DNA of 64,000 nt from CAZFJG01 sp964410915 (GTDB lineage Bacteria; Synergistota; Synergistia; Synergistales; JAFGMB01). The stretch lies in contig CAYPIU010000001.1 of NCBI GenBank assembly GCA_964410915.1, positions 1-64,000 of the forward strand, read 5' to 3'. Position numbers and translations under genes: made by a program. The stretch's first letter is position 1, and the number at the start of each line of letters is the position of its first letter. The notes beneath the pieces are model-generated. The model saw only the letters and a program-made list of their open reading frames with translations. It ran no database searches and was not told the origin of the DNA. Shown one piece after another: positions 9,209 through 17,224 of the stretch.

Positions 9209-10585
9209 ATGCAGATGTGGAAAAAGTTAATGGCGTATGTGATGTTTGCTTTAATGATCGTGGTTCTGGCATCAGGTGCTGCTTTAGCTGCCAGGCCGCT
9301 TGTTGTTGGTATGGACACAGGAACTATCGTTACTCTTGACCCTGCTGCATGCTATGAAGTTGAGGGACACTGGATGCTCAACAATATTTATGACAGTCTC
9401 GTAAAATTCAAATCAGGATCTGCCAGTGAAATAGAACCCTGTCTTGCAACAGAATGGAAAGTAGAAGGGACGACTCTTGAATTTACACTTCGAGATGATG
9501 CAAAGTTCTCAAATGGCAGTCCGGTTGAGGCTGAGGATGTTGTATATTCTCTCAAACGTGTTATCAAGCTCGCAAAGAGTCCATCCTGGATCATTACGCA
9601 GTTCGGAGTAACCGCGGAGTCCATAAAATCAGAAGGAAACGTTGTAATGATGGAGATGGATGAGCCATATTCACCTCAGCTCGTAATGTCATGTATGACT
9701 TATATTTCTGGCGTTGTAGACAGCGAAGTTGCAGAAGCAAATGCAAAAGATGGCGATATGGGAATGGCATATTTTAATACTGCTTCTGCAGGAAGCGGTC
9801 CTTATGTGCTGAAGAGCTGGAAACGAAACGAAAAGGTTGTTCTTGAAGCCAATCCTCATTACTGGGGAGAAAAACCGATGATCGATACCATAGTGCTGAT
9901 AGATATTCCTGAATCCTCAAGTCAGCTTGTTCAGCTGAAAGGCGGAACCATAGATATAGCCTGGAACCTGAAGTATGACCAGATCCCGGATGTGGATGAT
10001 ACAGAGGGTCTATACACTATAACGACTCCAATGTTCAAACAGATCTATATGGGTATGAACGGTTCAATAGAACCCCTTGATAATGTNNNNNNNNNNNNNN
10101 NNNNNNNNNNNNNNNNNNNNNNNNNNNNNNNNNNNNNNNNNNNNNNNNNNNNNNNNNNNNNNNNNNNNNNNNNNNNNNNNNNNNNNACCATAGCCTACAC
10201 GTCACTTCTCGGTAAATATCGAAAACAGGGACTTGAAATGGTAATAGCAAGATGGGGGGCCGATTATGGTGACCCGGATGCGATGGCAAAACCATTTGCG
10301 CATTGCAGAACAACAGGTGATGAAGCAAAAATAAAACAGCTCGCGTGGAGGAACGGATATGCTAATCCGGAACTGACCGACATGATCGAAGAGGCCCAGT
10401 TCATTCAGGATACCGAAAAACGTAAACAGCTCTACATTGATATTCAGAAGAAGTGGCTTGAAGAGGGGCCATTTGAAATATTCTATCAGTTCTCAGGTCA
10501 GGTTGGTCTCAAGGACAGTATAAAGGATTTCATGCTTAGTCCATTGACAGAGACACCTCTTCCAATGGTTCATGTAGAAGAGTAA
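9209..10585 (+). CDS. ABC transporter substrate-binding protein, family 5 (peptide), contains assembly gap
   Basis: Exported peptide-binding protein. A signal peptide (MQMWKKLMAYVMFALMIVV, cleavage near AALA-AR) leads into a family-5 binding domain: LEFTLRDDAKFSNGSPVEAEDVVYS and GSGPYVLKSWKRNE are conserved family blocks. AGGGGAGG precedes the ATG. A 100-N gap covers 10087-10186. Coding sequence on both sides stays in one frame if 100 is taken literally, but the nominal 458 codons fall about 60-70 short of the usual size, so the real gap is probably larger. It is the binding component for the adjacent permeases. Confidence 0.9.
   Translation: MQMWKKLMAYVMFALMIVVLASGAALAARPLVVGMDTGTIVTLDPAACYEVEGHWMLNNIYDSLVKFKSGSASEIEPCLATEWKVEGTTLEFTLRDDAKFSNGSPVEAEDVVYSLKRVIKLAKSPSWIITQFGVTAESIKSEGNVVMMEMDEPYSPQLVMSCMTYISGVVDSEVAEANAKDGDMGMAYFNTASAGSGPYVLKSWKRNEKVVLEANPHYWGEKPMIDTIVLIDIPESSSQLVQLKGGTIDIAWNLKYDQIPDVDDTEGLYTITTPMFKQIYMGMNGSIEPLDNXXXXXXXXXXXXXXXXXXXXXXXXXXXXXXXXXXTIAYTSLLGKYRKQGLEMVIARWGADYGDPDAMAKPFAHCRTTGDEAKIKQLAWRNGYANPELTDMIEEAQFIQDTEKRKQLYIDIQKKWLEEGPFEIFYQFSGQVGLKDSIKDFMLSPLTETPLPMVHVEE
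10087..10186. other. Assembly gap (100 N)
   Basis: Exactly 100 undetermined bases inside the peptide-binding protein gene; the round number indicates a placeholder, not a measured length. Confidence 0.98.
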
Positions 10586-10603
10586 AAGCCTGTAGTTTTA
10601 TTA

Positions 10604-10632
10604 TCCCCGGCCGATCATTGTTCGGCCGGGGA
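10604..10632 (+). promoter_or_regulatory. Strong GC-rich hairpin after the binding-protein gene
   Basis: TCCCCGGCCGA pairs with TCGGCCGGGGA (11 bp) around a 7-base loop, 18 bases after the binding-protein stop. No U-run follows, so it is better read as a 3' stabiliser of the binding-protein mRNA or a partial block to permease expression than as a classical terminator. Confidence 0.65.
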
Positions 10633-10717
10633 ATCCCAGTATATTTTGAAATACCGGCTTTATCTTGAGATAGACCAGGGCTGAAGATCGAATTATTCCG
10701 GACTGTGAGGGTAGAAG

Positions 10718-11728
10718 ATGAACTTTGGTCATTATGTTTTAAAAAGACTTGCTCTTTTTTTCATAGTCATTTTAGGTGTTATAACGGTTACATTTGTGAT
10801 CTCACATATGGTTCCTGCAGACCCTGTTGGGGCGATATTAGGTGAGAATGCTCCACAGGAACTTGTCGAAAAAACCGAGCGGATGCTGGGTTTACATCTA
10901 CCTCTGCACGAGCAGTATTTTAGGACTCTGAAAGGTGCTTTTACCCTGAATTTCGGTGTATCACTCAGAACCCAGAATCCTGTAACTGTTGATCTCAGAA
11001 ATTATTTCCCTGCCACTCTTGAACTGATAACTTTTGCCATGCTGATAGCAATAGTTTTCGGAATAGCTCTTGGAATAATTGCCGCAGTCAAAAGGAATCG
11101 ATGGCCGGATACCGTCAGCCGAATATTTTCTCTGATAGGTATTTCCATGCCGGCTTTCTGGCTGGGTCTTCTGATAATTCTTGTTCTTTATTTCAAGCTT
11201 GGTCTGCTTCCTGCGGGGGGGAGACTGGCACCCTTTATAACTCCTCCGCCAACTGTAACGGGTATGTACACCATTGACAGTCTCCTTGCGGGGCAGTTTT
11301 CCACCTTCTGGAATGCTCTTTATCATCTTTTGGGACCTGCTCTTGTACTGGGCTGGATACAGACAGCATATATCGGAAGAGTTACTCGATCTTCCATGCT
11401 TGAGATCCTGAATGAAGAATACATCAGAACCGCACGTGTAAAGGGACTAAATGAACGGACTGTAATCCTGAGACATGCCTTTAAGAATGCTTCCATAACT
11501 GTAATAACGATGATCGGAATTTCATTTGGTTTTCTTCTGGAAGGTTCTGTTCTTACAGAGACAGTATTTGGTTATCCGGGACTTGGGCGTTATTCTGTTA
11601 ATTCCTTCCTTTCACTGGATCTGAATGCTGTAGTTGGCTCGGTAACACTGATCGCGATCTGTTATGCTACGGCCAACCTGATAGTTGATCTTCTCTATGG
11701 ATTTCTCGATCCAAGAGTCAGGTATTAG
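10718..11728 (+). CDS. dppB: Dipeptide ABC transporter permease (DppB type)
   Basis: Inner-membrane permease of 336 residues with six predicted helices. The N-terminus YVLKRLALFFIVILGVITVTF and the block VPADPVGAILGENA are characteristic of DppB/OppB, and RTARVKGLNERTVILRHAFKNA is the EAA loop contacting the ATPases. It starts 132 bases after the binding-protein stop, behind a strong hairpin, and is followed at once by dppC. The symbol is by family; the transported peptide is not known. Confidence 0.92.
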   Translation: MNFGHYVLKRLALFFIVILGVITVTFVISHMVPADPVGAILGENAPQELVEKTERMLGLHLPLHEQYFRTLKGAFTLNFGVSLRTQNPVTVDLRNYFPATLELITFAMLIAIVFGIALGIIAAVKRNRWPDTVSRIFSLIGISMPAFWLGLLIILVLYFKLGLLPAGGRLAPFITPPPTVTGMYTIDSLLAGQFSTFWNALYHLLGPALVLGWIQTAYIGRVTRSSMLEILNEEYIRTARVKGLNERTVILRHAFKNASITVITMIGISFGFLLEGSVLTETVFGYPGLGRYSVNSFLSLDLNAVVGSVTLIAICYATANLIVDLLYGFLDPRVRY

Positions 11729-11737
11729 GTGATGCTT

Positions 11738-12637
11738 ATGAACTCTAAAACTAAAGGTTTTTCCGGTTGGAAAGAGCGCCACAGATCTGAAATATCACAG
11801 TTCAAGGAAATAACATTTGCTGCAAAGAAGAGCAAGCTGACTATAGCTGGTCTGTGCATCGTCCTTGGTCTTGTTGTTATTGCATTGCTGGCTCCGTTCA
11901 TAGCTCCTTACGATCCCGTCCAAATGGATCTCGGCAACAGGCTTCAAGCTCCTACAATGACCCATTGGATGGGCACTGACGAACTTGGCCGGGATATTAT
12001 GTCGAGGGTTATTTTCGGTACGGGACTTGCTTTAAAGATAATGGTAATTGTTTTGCTGATCGATCTTCCTCTCGGTGTTTTTCTGGGGATAATGGCCGGA
12101 TATTTCGGTGGATGGTTTGATGAAATGATAATGCGTATTGCTGATACTTTCATGGCATTTCCCCGGCTTGTTCTTGCCATGGCAATAGGAGCTGCGCTTG
12201 GTCCCAGCCTTGTCAATACAATGATAGCAATTGCTGTTACTCTGTGGCCTACTTATGCCCGTCTTGCAAGGGGAGAGACCCTGAGCATAAAGGAGCGGAC
12301 TTTTATTGAGGCAGAAAAAGCAGTGGGTACGCCGACTTGGAGGATACTTTTCTCAAATATCCTGCCGCTTTGTTCTTCGACAACGATCGTCAGGGCGACC
12401 CTTGATATGGGCAATGTTATACGGATCGCTGCTGGAATGAGTTTCATAGGTCTTGGGGCTCAATCGCCAACTCCGGAATGGGGTTTGATGGTCAGCACAG
12501 GAAGAGACTTTCTTGTAAATCAATGGTGGGTTCCTACGTTTCCCGGTCTTGCTATTCTCATCACAGTTTTTGGTTTTAATCTTCTGGGTGATGGCATTAG
12601 AGATATCTCCGATCCTCATTTGAGGAGGGGAGACTGA
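11738..12637 (+). CDS. dppC: Dipeptide ABC transporter permease (DppC type)
   Basis: Second membrane subunit, about 299 residues. Three in-frame starts exist (GTG 11729, ATG 11732, ATG 11738); 11738 has AGGTGA at a 6-base distance and is preferred. An N-terminal cytosolic stretch and first helix lead to IAPYDPVQMDLGNRLQAP, MGTDELGRDIMSRVIFG and the EAA loop (FIEAEKAVGTPTWRILF), all standard for DppC/OppC. It follows dppB with almost no gap, and its stop overlaps the next start (TGATG). Confidence 0.92.
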   Translation: MNSKTKGFSGWKERHRSEISQFKEITFAAKKSKLTIAGLCIVLGLVVIALLAPFIAPYDPVQMDLGNRLQAPTMTHWMGTDELGRDIMSRVIFGTGLALKIMVIVLLIDLPLGVFLGIMAGYFGGWFDEMIMRIADTFMAFPRLVLAMAIGAALGPSLVNTMIAIAVTLWPTYARLARGETLSIKERTFIEAEKAVGTPTWRILFSNILPLCSSTTIVRATLDMGNVIRIAAGMSFIGLGAQSPTPEWGLMVSTGRDFLVNQWWVPTFPGLAILITVFGFNLLGDGIRDISDPHLRRGD

Positions 12638-13605
12638 TGGCTGTCAAACTACTGGATATTAAAGACCTGTATGTAAACTTTTATACATACAGAGGTGTGG
12701 TCAAGGCTATAAATGGGGTTAATCTTCATATAAGCCAGGGCGAGTTCTTCGGTCTGGTTGGGGAGACCGGTTGTGGAAAAAGTGTTACCGCTTCTGCGAT
12801 CCTTAACCTGGTGCGTAACCCTGGAAGAGTGGAGAGTGGAGAGATAATGTTTATGGGGCAGGATCTCATGAAGATCCCGGCCAAAGAGATGCGTGAACAG
12901 ATCAGGGGCAGAAAGATAACAATGATAATGCAGCATCCGGTTGCGGCACTCAATCCTGTTATGAAGGTGAGAGATCAGATCGCAGAGGTCCTCTCTCATA
13001 GTATGGGTATGGGTAAAAAGAAAGCAGCCATCGAAGCTGTGCGCAGACTTTCGGAAGTCAACATCCCTGAACCTGAAAAAGTTGCCTCTTACTATCCGCA
13101 TCAACTCTCAGGCGGTATGGCGCAACGTGTAATGATAGCATTAATGCTTTCATCGGAACCCCCGTTACTTATTGCTGATGAACCTACAACTGCTCTTGAT
13201 GTTTCTGTTCAGGCTCAGGTTTTGATGCTTCTCAAAGATCTTGTAGTAAAGAAGAATTCGAGTGTACTTCTTATTACCCATGATATGTCGGTAATTTCTG
13301 AGACATGTGACCGTGTGGGCGTAATGTATGCAGGAGATATCGTTGAGGTAGGCAAAGTCGAGGAAGTTATTTTTAATCCTCAACATCCGTATACTCGAGG
13401 TCTTATGCAGGCAATACCATCAGAGGAGACTAAAGAACTGAAGGGGATATCAGGGACTGTCCCTGATCTTGTTTCACCTCCTCCAGGGTGCAGGTTTCAT
13501 CCTCGCTGTCCTCATGCAATGGATATATGCCGGATAAAAAAACCGCATTTGACCCAGGTGAGCGATACTCATTCTGTTTCATGTTATCTCTACGATCCAC
13601 AATAG
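12637..13605 (+). CDS. dppD: Dipeptide ABC transporter ATP-binding protein (DppD type)
   Basis: ATPase of 322 residues, partner of the ATPase at 6986. Walker A GETGCGKS, Q-loop MQHPVAALNPV, signature LSGGMAQRVMIA, Walker B LLIADEPTTALD and ITHDMS are intact. The C-terminal PPGCRFHPRCPHAMDIC region is the family's Cys-rich tail. In this subfamily the usual FQDP of the Q-loop region is often altered; here it is MQHP. The start overlaps the dppC stop, indicating translational coupling. Confidence 0.93.
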   Translation: MAVKLLDIKDLYVNFYTYRGVVKAINGVNLHISQGEFFGLVGETGCGKSVTASAILNLVRNPGRVESGEIMFMGQDLMKIPAKEMREQIRGRKITMIMQHPVAALNPVMKVRDQIAEVLSHSMGMGKKKAAIEAVRRLSEVNIPEPEKVASYYPHQLSGGMAQRVMIALMLSSEPPLLIADEPTTALDVSVQAQVLMLLKDLVVKKNSSVLLITHDMSVISETCDRVGVMYAGDIVEVGKVEEVIFNPQHPYTRGLMQAIPSEETKELKGISGTVPDLVSPPPGCRFHPRCPHAMDICRIKKPHLTQVSDTHSVSCYLYDPQ

Positions 13606-13629
13606 TGCTTTTTATATGGTTCTGTCAGT

Positions 13630-13664
13630 CTAAGGGTCTCTAAAATCTTTTTACAGACCCTTAT
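13630..13664 (+). terminator. Weak hairpin at the end of the peptide transporter operon
   Basis: AAGGGTCT pairs with AGACCCTT around a 15-base T-rich loop, 25 bases after dppD. There is no U-run after the stem, so termination strength is doubtful. Confidence 0.35.
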
Positions 13665-13743
13665 CTCAATCATGTAAATCAAAATCCCCGGATACCTTCA
13701 GTATGATCTGTAAGTTCTTTTTGATCGACGAATTAATGATCAC

Positions 13744-13752
13744 TGCTATAAT
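13744..13752 (+). promoter_or_regulatory. Extended -10 promoter for glnS
   Basis: TGcTATAAT is a perfect extended -10 element. The best upstream match for -35 (TTGATC at 13721) is 20 bases away, so the promoter would depend on the extended -10. It would give a leader of about 70 bases. Confidence 0.5.
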
Positions 13753-13826
13753 AATGTATATTGTCTGTAGTATTGCAAAATGAATATCATGGAACTGAAA
13801 TTCTGATAAAAAGGTGGATGGAAATA

Positions 13827-15506
13827 ATGGAAGAACGTAATCAGACCGGCGGGAACTTCATCGAACAGATAATCCGGGAAGATCTGGAAAAAGGGAATGT
13901 GAGCGAGGTAGTTACAAGATTCCCTCCTGAACCAAACGGTTATCTGCATATTGGACATGCTAAGTCAATATGTCTGAACTTTGGGATGGCTGAAAAGTTT
14001 GGAGGCGAATGCAACCTCCGGTATGATGATACAAATCCTTCCAAGGAAGAAACAGAATATGTAAATTCGATCCAGGAAGATGTTAAATGGCTTGGATTCA
14101 AATGGTCTAATCTATGTTATGCATCGGATTATTTTGACCAGTTTTATGAATGGGCACTCGAACTCATAAGAAATGGTAAGGCATATGTAGATGAGCAGAC
14201 AGCTGAAGAAATAAGACTGTCCCGCGGCACACTCAAGGAACCCGGCAGGGAATCTCCATTCAGGGAAAGAAGCATTGAAGAAAATCTTTCTCTTTTTCAG
14301 AAGATGAAAGATGGTGAATTTGAGGAAGGCAAATGTGTTCTGAGGGCAAAGATAGATATGGCCCATCCCAACCTTAATATGAGAGATCCTGTTATGTATC
14401 GAGTACTTAAAAAGGCACATCACAGAAGTGGCGAGAAATGGTGCATTTATCCCATGTATGATTTTGCCCATGGATATGAGGATGCAATTGAAGGAATAAC
14501 ACACTCCATATGTACATTGGAGTTTGAGGGCCATCGTCCGCTTTATGACTGGTTCCTTGATAATGTGAGCATTCCGCACAGACCTCATCAGTATGAATTT
14601 GCGAGGCTTAATATTACTTATACGGTTATGAGCAAAAGAAAGCTCCTTGAACTGGTAACAAGTAAATATGTATCTGGATGGGATGACCCGAGGATGCCAA
14701 CAATATCCGGTATAAGGCGCAGGGGATATACTCCTTCTTCTATAAAACGTTTCTGCAAAGATATTGGGGTTGCCAAGGCCAATAGTATTGTGGACATTGA
14801 ATTTCTTCATCATTGCATAAGGGAAGAGCTCAACAGGACTACAGACAGGGTAATGGCTGTTCTTGATCCCCTGAAGGTTGTTATAGAGAATTATCCCGAA
14901 GGGGAATATGAGGAACTTGATGCGCTGAACAATCCAGAAGCAGAAGCCCCCTCCTATAGAAAGTTACCTTTTGGAAGAGAGATATTCATCGAAAAAGATG
15001 ATTTCATGGAAGAACCGCCAAGAAAATTTTTCAGACTTGCCCCTGGCAGGGAAGTCAGGCTTAAACACGCTTATTTCATTACCTGTAAGGAAGTTATAAA
15101 GGATGAAAACGGAGAAATTATAGAGCTTCGATGCGTTTACGATCCTGCAACGAGAGGCGGAGATTCTCCTGATGGCCGTAAAGTCAAAGGAACTCTGCAC
15201 TGGGTTTCAGCTAAACATGGAATAAAAGCCCAGGTAAGGCTTTACAATAATCTATTTACACTGAGTGATATGTCCGAAATGGAAGAGGGCAGCGACTATA
15301 AAGACTATATTAACCCTGATTCTCTCGTAGAATGTAATCATTCCGTAGTAGAACCTTCTCTTGCAGATGTTAAGAGCCTTCAGCGATTCCAGTTCCTTAG
15401 AAAAGGTTATTTCGCTGCAGATTATGATACCAGTCCCGGAGCGCCTGTTTTCAACAGGATAGTTTCGTTGAAAGACTCATGGGCGAAAATGCAGAAAAAG
15501 AACTGA
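13827..15506 (+). CDS. glnS: Glutaminyl-tRNA synthetase
   Basis: Class I aminoacyl-tRNA synthetase charging tRNA-Gln directly, about 559 residues. The signature RFPPEPNGYLHIGHAKS carries the HIGH motif, and YTVMSKRKL is the KMSKS equivalent. The discriminating GlnRS blocks (DDTNPSKEE, YPMYDFAHGYEDAIEGITHS) separate it from GluRS. The C-terminal beta-barrel anticodon-binding region follows. Start: ATG 13827 lies 10 bases from AAGGTGG; ATG 13818 is too close to it, and a longer frame from 13761 lacks a site. It stands alone in its own transcription unit. Its presence means the organism need not rely only on GatCAB for Gln-tRNA. Confidence 0.95.
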   Translation: MEERNQTGGNFIEQIIREDLEKGNVSEVVTRFPPEPNGYLHIGHAKSICLNFGMAEKFGGECNLRYDDTNPSKEETEYVNSIQEDVKWLGFKWSNLCYASDYFDQFYEWALELIRNGKAYVDEQTAEEIRLSRGTLKEPGRESPFRERSIEENLSLFQKMKDGEFEEGKCVLRAKIDMAHPNLNMRDPVMYRVLKKAHHRSGEKWCIYPMYDFAHGYEDAIEGITHSICTLEFEGHRPLYDWFLDNVSIPHRPHQYEFARLNITYTVMSKRKLLELVTSKYVSGWDDPRMPTISGIRRRGYTPSSIKRFCKDIGVAKANSIVDIEFLHHCIREELNRTTDRVMAVLDPLKVVIENYPEGEYEELDALNNPEAEAPSYRKLPFGREIFIEKDDFMEEPPRKFFRLAPGREVRLKHAYFITCKEVIKDENGEIIELRCVYDPATRGGDSPDGRKVKGTLHWVSAKHGIKAQVRLYNNLFTLSDMSEMEEGSDYKDYINPDSLVECNHSVVEPSLADVKSLQRFQFLRKGYFAADYDTSPGAPVFNRIVSLKDSWAKMQKKN

Positions 15507-15564
15507 AATAAAACTACAAATATTGACAATCAGTATATGTCATAATGTCTGTATATTCTAAGAG

Positions 15565-15592
15565 TTGACATATCCTCCTTATAAGATATAAT
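15565..15592 (+). promoter_or_regulatory. Sigma-70 promoter
   Basis: TTGACA (15565-15570) and TATAAT (15587-15592) are both perfect consensus hexamers with a 16-base spacer. Predicted start of transcription is near 15599, 28 bases before the DUF2993-like gene. Confidence 0.75.
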
Positions 15593-15626
15593 TACTATTA
15601 GTAAACATAAAAGGAGGATTTTGATC

Positions 15627-16295
15627 ATGAGAGTTTTCTTTGATGCGGATTTTGCATTTAAGCACCCAGTGTTCAGAATGATAAGGAACCTTATACCAGT
15701 AAAGGTCCTGATCTTTTTCTCAACNNNNNNNNNNNNNNNNNNNNNNNNNNNNNNNNNNNNNNNNNNNNNNNNNNNNNNNNNNNNNNNNNNNNNNNNNNNN
15801 NNNNNNNNNNNNNNNNNNNNNNNNGTCAGAGAGTGGGAAAACGGTTCTGATATTATTCTTGAAGATGCAATGCAGGGATATGTGGATGCTGTAGTTACAG
15901 AGAAAGACGTTAACGCAGCTCTTGCAGAGTTTCAGGATGAGCACTGGAAGAACGTAGTTGTAGACCTCAAGCCGGGACAGATAACGGCAAAAGGATATTA
16001 CTATCCAGTAGATTCATCTGTTTTACGTATACTTGTTAAGATAAATACCGGTTTACATGTCAAGGGAAGAAGTATCTGGCTTGATGATTACGAACTTGAA
16101 ATTAACAATGCTGACAAGACCAGCCTTATTAGAGACGAGATCAAAAAGATACAACCTCTTCTTGATCTGGAAGATCTCATATTTCCTGTAGAGATAGATG
16201 AGATAAAAATAACCGAAAAAGAAATTCGTTTAAGAAGCTCAAAGCTTCCTTCGGTTTTCAAGGGAATGAATTTTAATTTCAGTTCTATTGAATAA
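15627..16295 (+). CDS. DUF2993/LmeA-like protein, contains assembly gap
   Basis: The C-terminal part after the gap resembles the DUF2993 (LmeA) fold: VTEKDVNAALAEF, a run of beta-strands, then QPLLDLEDLIFPVEIDEIKI followed by a short final strand, matching the family's 'NPLLDLSDLPFPV' end pattern. LmeA proteins bind lipids in the cell envelope. AAGGAGG precedes ATG 15627 by 9 bases. A 100-N gap (15725-15824) hides residues after the 33rd, so the continuity of the first 32 codons with the rest is assumed, and no clear signal peptide can be seen. A perfect promoter lies just upstream. Confidence 0.6.
   Translation: MRVFFDADFAFKHPVFRMIRNLIPVKVLIFFSXXXXXXXXXXXXXXXXXXXXXXXXXXXXXXXXXXVREWENGSDIILEDAMQGYVDAVVTEKDVNAALAEFQDEHWKNVVVDLKPGQITAKGYYYPVDSSVLRILVKINTGLHVKGRSIWLDDYELEINNADKTSLIRDEIKKIQPLLDLEDLIFPVEIDEIKITEKEIRLRSSKLPSVFKGMNFNFSSIE
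15725..15824. other. Assembly gap (100 N)
   Basis: Exactly 100 undetermined bases inside the DUF2993-like gene; placeholder length. Confidence 0.98.
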
Positions 16296-16350
16296 ATCCA
16301 TGGAATCTCTGCTGCTAAGGTATGTTGTAATTGATAAAATAAATATTTTC

Positions 16351-16379
16351 TTGACAAAAATTAATTAAGAGAGTATAAA
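16351..16379 (+). promoter_or_regulatory. Sigma-70 promoter of the c-di-GMP riboswitch transcript
   Basis: TTGACA (16351-16356), 17-base spacer, TATAAA (16374-16379). Predicted start near 16386, just ahead of the aptamer. Confidence 0.75.
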
Positions 16380-16403
16380 AAAAGTGAGAAATACTTTGAC
16401 AAG

Positions 16404-16488
16404 ATGAAAAGGCAAATTCATCGAAAGGTGAATACGCAAAGCCTCGGGTCTAAAGCCGAAAGGCCATGATAGCCGGGTTACCGAAATA
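16404..16488 (+). ncRNA. Cyclic-di-GMP-I riboswitch (GEMM-I)
   Basis: The conserved class-I c-di-GMP aptamer blocks occur in order: GGCAAA, a P2 hairpin ATTCATCGAAAGGTGAAT with GAAA tetraloop, ACGCAAAGCCT, CTAAAG, a second GAAA-capped hairpin (GCCGAAAGGC), ATGATAGCCGGGTTACCG. CTCGG (16443-16447) can pair with CCGGG (16473-16477) as the P3 stem. It sits between a consensus promoter and an intrinsic terminator, all upstream of the gene at 16574. The 3' segment TTACCGAA can alternatively pair with TTCGGTAA in the left arm of the terminator, giving a switching mechanism. Whether ligand turns expression on or off cannot be decided by eye. Confidence 0.92.
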
Positions 16489-16500
16489 TTAGCTTTAATG

Positions 16501-16532
16501 AAGCGCCTTCGGTAAACCGAAGGCGCTTTTTT
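16501..16532 (+). terminator. Intrinsic terminator, riboswitch expression platform
   Basis: AAGCGCCTTCGG pairs with CCGAAGGCGCTT (12 bp) with a TAAA loop, followed by a T-run. It lies between the aptamer and the coding region at 16574, so readthrough is required for expression. Confidence 0.9.
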
Positions 16533-16573
16533 GTCTTTTGATCAAGAAAAAATCTAAAGTTGGGGGTGATGAA

Positions 16574-17113
16574 ATGGCAGGACTCAGTAGTGCTGACATT
16601 TTTTCTATCCTTGAGAAGGAAATTGAAAAGAGTAATTCGGATGAACAGAACAAAAGTGAAGATCAGCCGGTCACTGATAATGACGTTCAATCTGACGGAA
16701 AGGTTATCTTGCAGAATAGCGCTGATTCGGGGAGTATAGTGAGAAGTTCCAGGCCCCAGCAGGGTGAAGAAACTGCTGTTGAAAATGGAACTCCAGGTAA
16801 AGTTATTGAGCATGATTTTACTAAAAATACTAATAGACCGGGAACTGACCTTCCCGAGACTGAGAACACTGCAGTAGTTGAAGAGGAAAACCTCAATGCT
16901 TATAAACCTTCACCTGGGATCAAAGAAAAACGAGGTGGCAATATGAAGAAGAACTTAAGGATAAAACAGGATGGCGATCTTATTAAGGTCCGGGTCTTTG
17001 TTGAGGATGAAGAACTCTGCGGTATGGCTCTCAGTAAGGAAGCTGGAAACAGTATAACTCTTGCAGGAGTAAGGCTTTACATTGATGGAGAAGAGACTGT
17101 TCTTGAAGTCTGA
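16574..17113 (+). CDS. Uncharacterised protein under c-di-GMP riboswitch control
   Basis: A 179-residue protein I do not recognise. Start 16574 is chosen for the GGGGGTGAT site; an earlier in-frame start overlaps the terminator. A short N-terminal helix-like segment (LSSADIFSILEKEIEKS) is followed by roughly 90 polar, Asp/Glu/Ser/Asn-rich residues that look disordered, then a compact C-terminal part (residues about 124-179) beginning MKKNLRIKQDGDL with alternating beta-like strands. That part has its own in-frame ATG at 16943 preceded by GAGGTGG, so a separate 56-residue product may be made. No signal peptide or membrane segment. Riboswitch control suggests a link to surface, motility or envelope behaviour (inference). 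Confidence 0.75.
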   Translation: MAGLSSADIFSILEKEIEKSNSDEQNKSEDQPVTDNDVQSDGKVILQNSADSGSIVRSSRPQQGEETAVENGTPGKVIEHDFTKNTNRPGTDLPETENTAVVEEENLNAYKPSPGIKEKRGGNMKKNLRIKQDGDLIKVRVFVEDEELCGMALSKEAGNSITLAGVRLYIDGEETVLEV

Positions 17114-17153
17114 TGCCTGTTCAGAAGGTGTTTACGATCCCTTAGGAATAGAG

Positions 17154-17187
17154 AAAGAGGAGACCTGCTTAAGCGGGTCTCCTCTTT
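17154..17187. terminator. Bidirectional intrinsic terminator
   Basis: AAAGAGGAGACC...GGTCTCCTCTTT forms a stem of about 15-17 bp with one G-U pair and a TTAA loop. It separates the riboswitch-controlled gene (+) from the convergent rhodanese gene (-). Confidence 0.85.
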
Positions 17188-17224
17188 AATAAGATCATCC
17201 TTCACGAGGATGGAATTAAATGCT

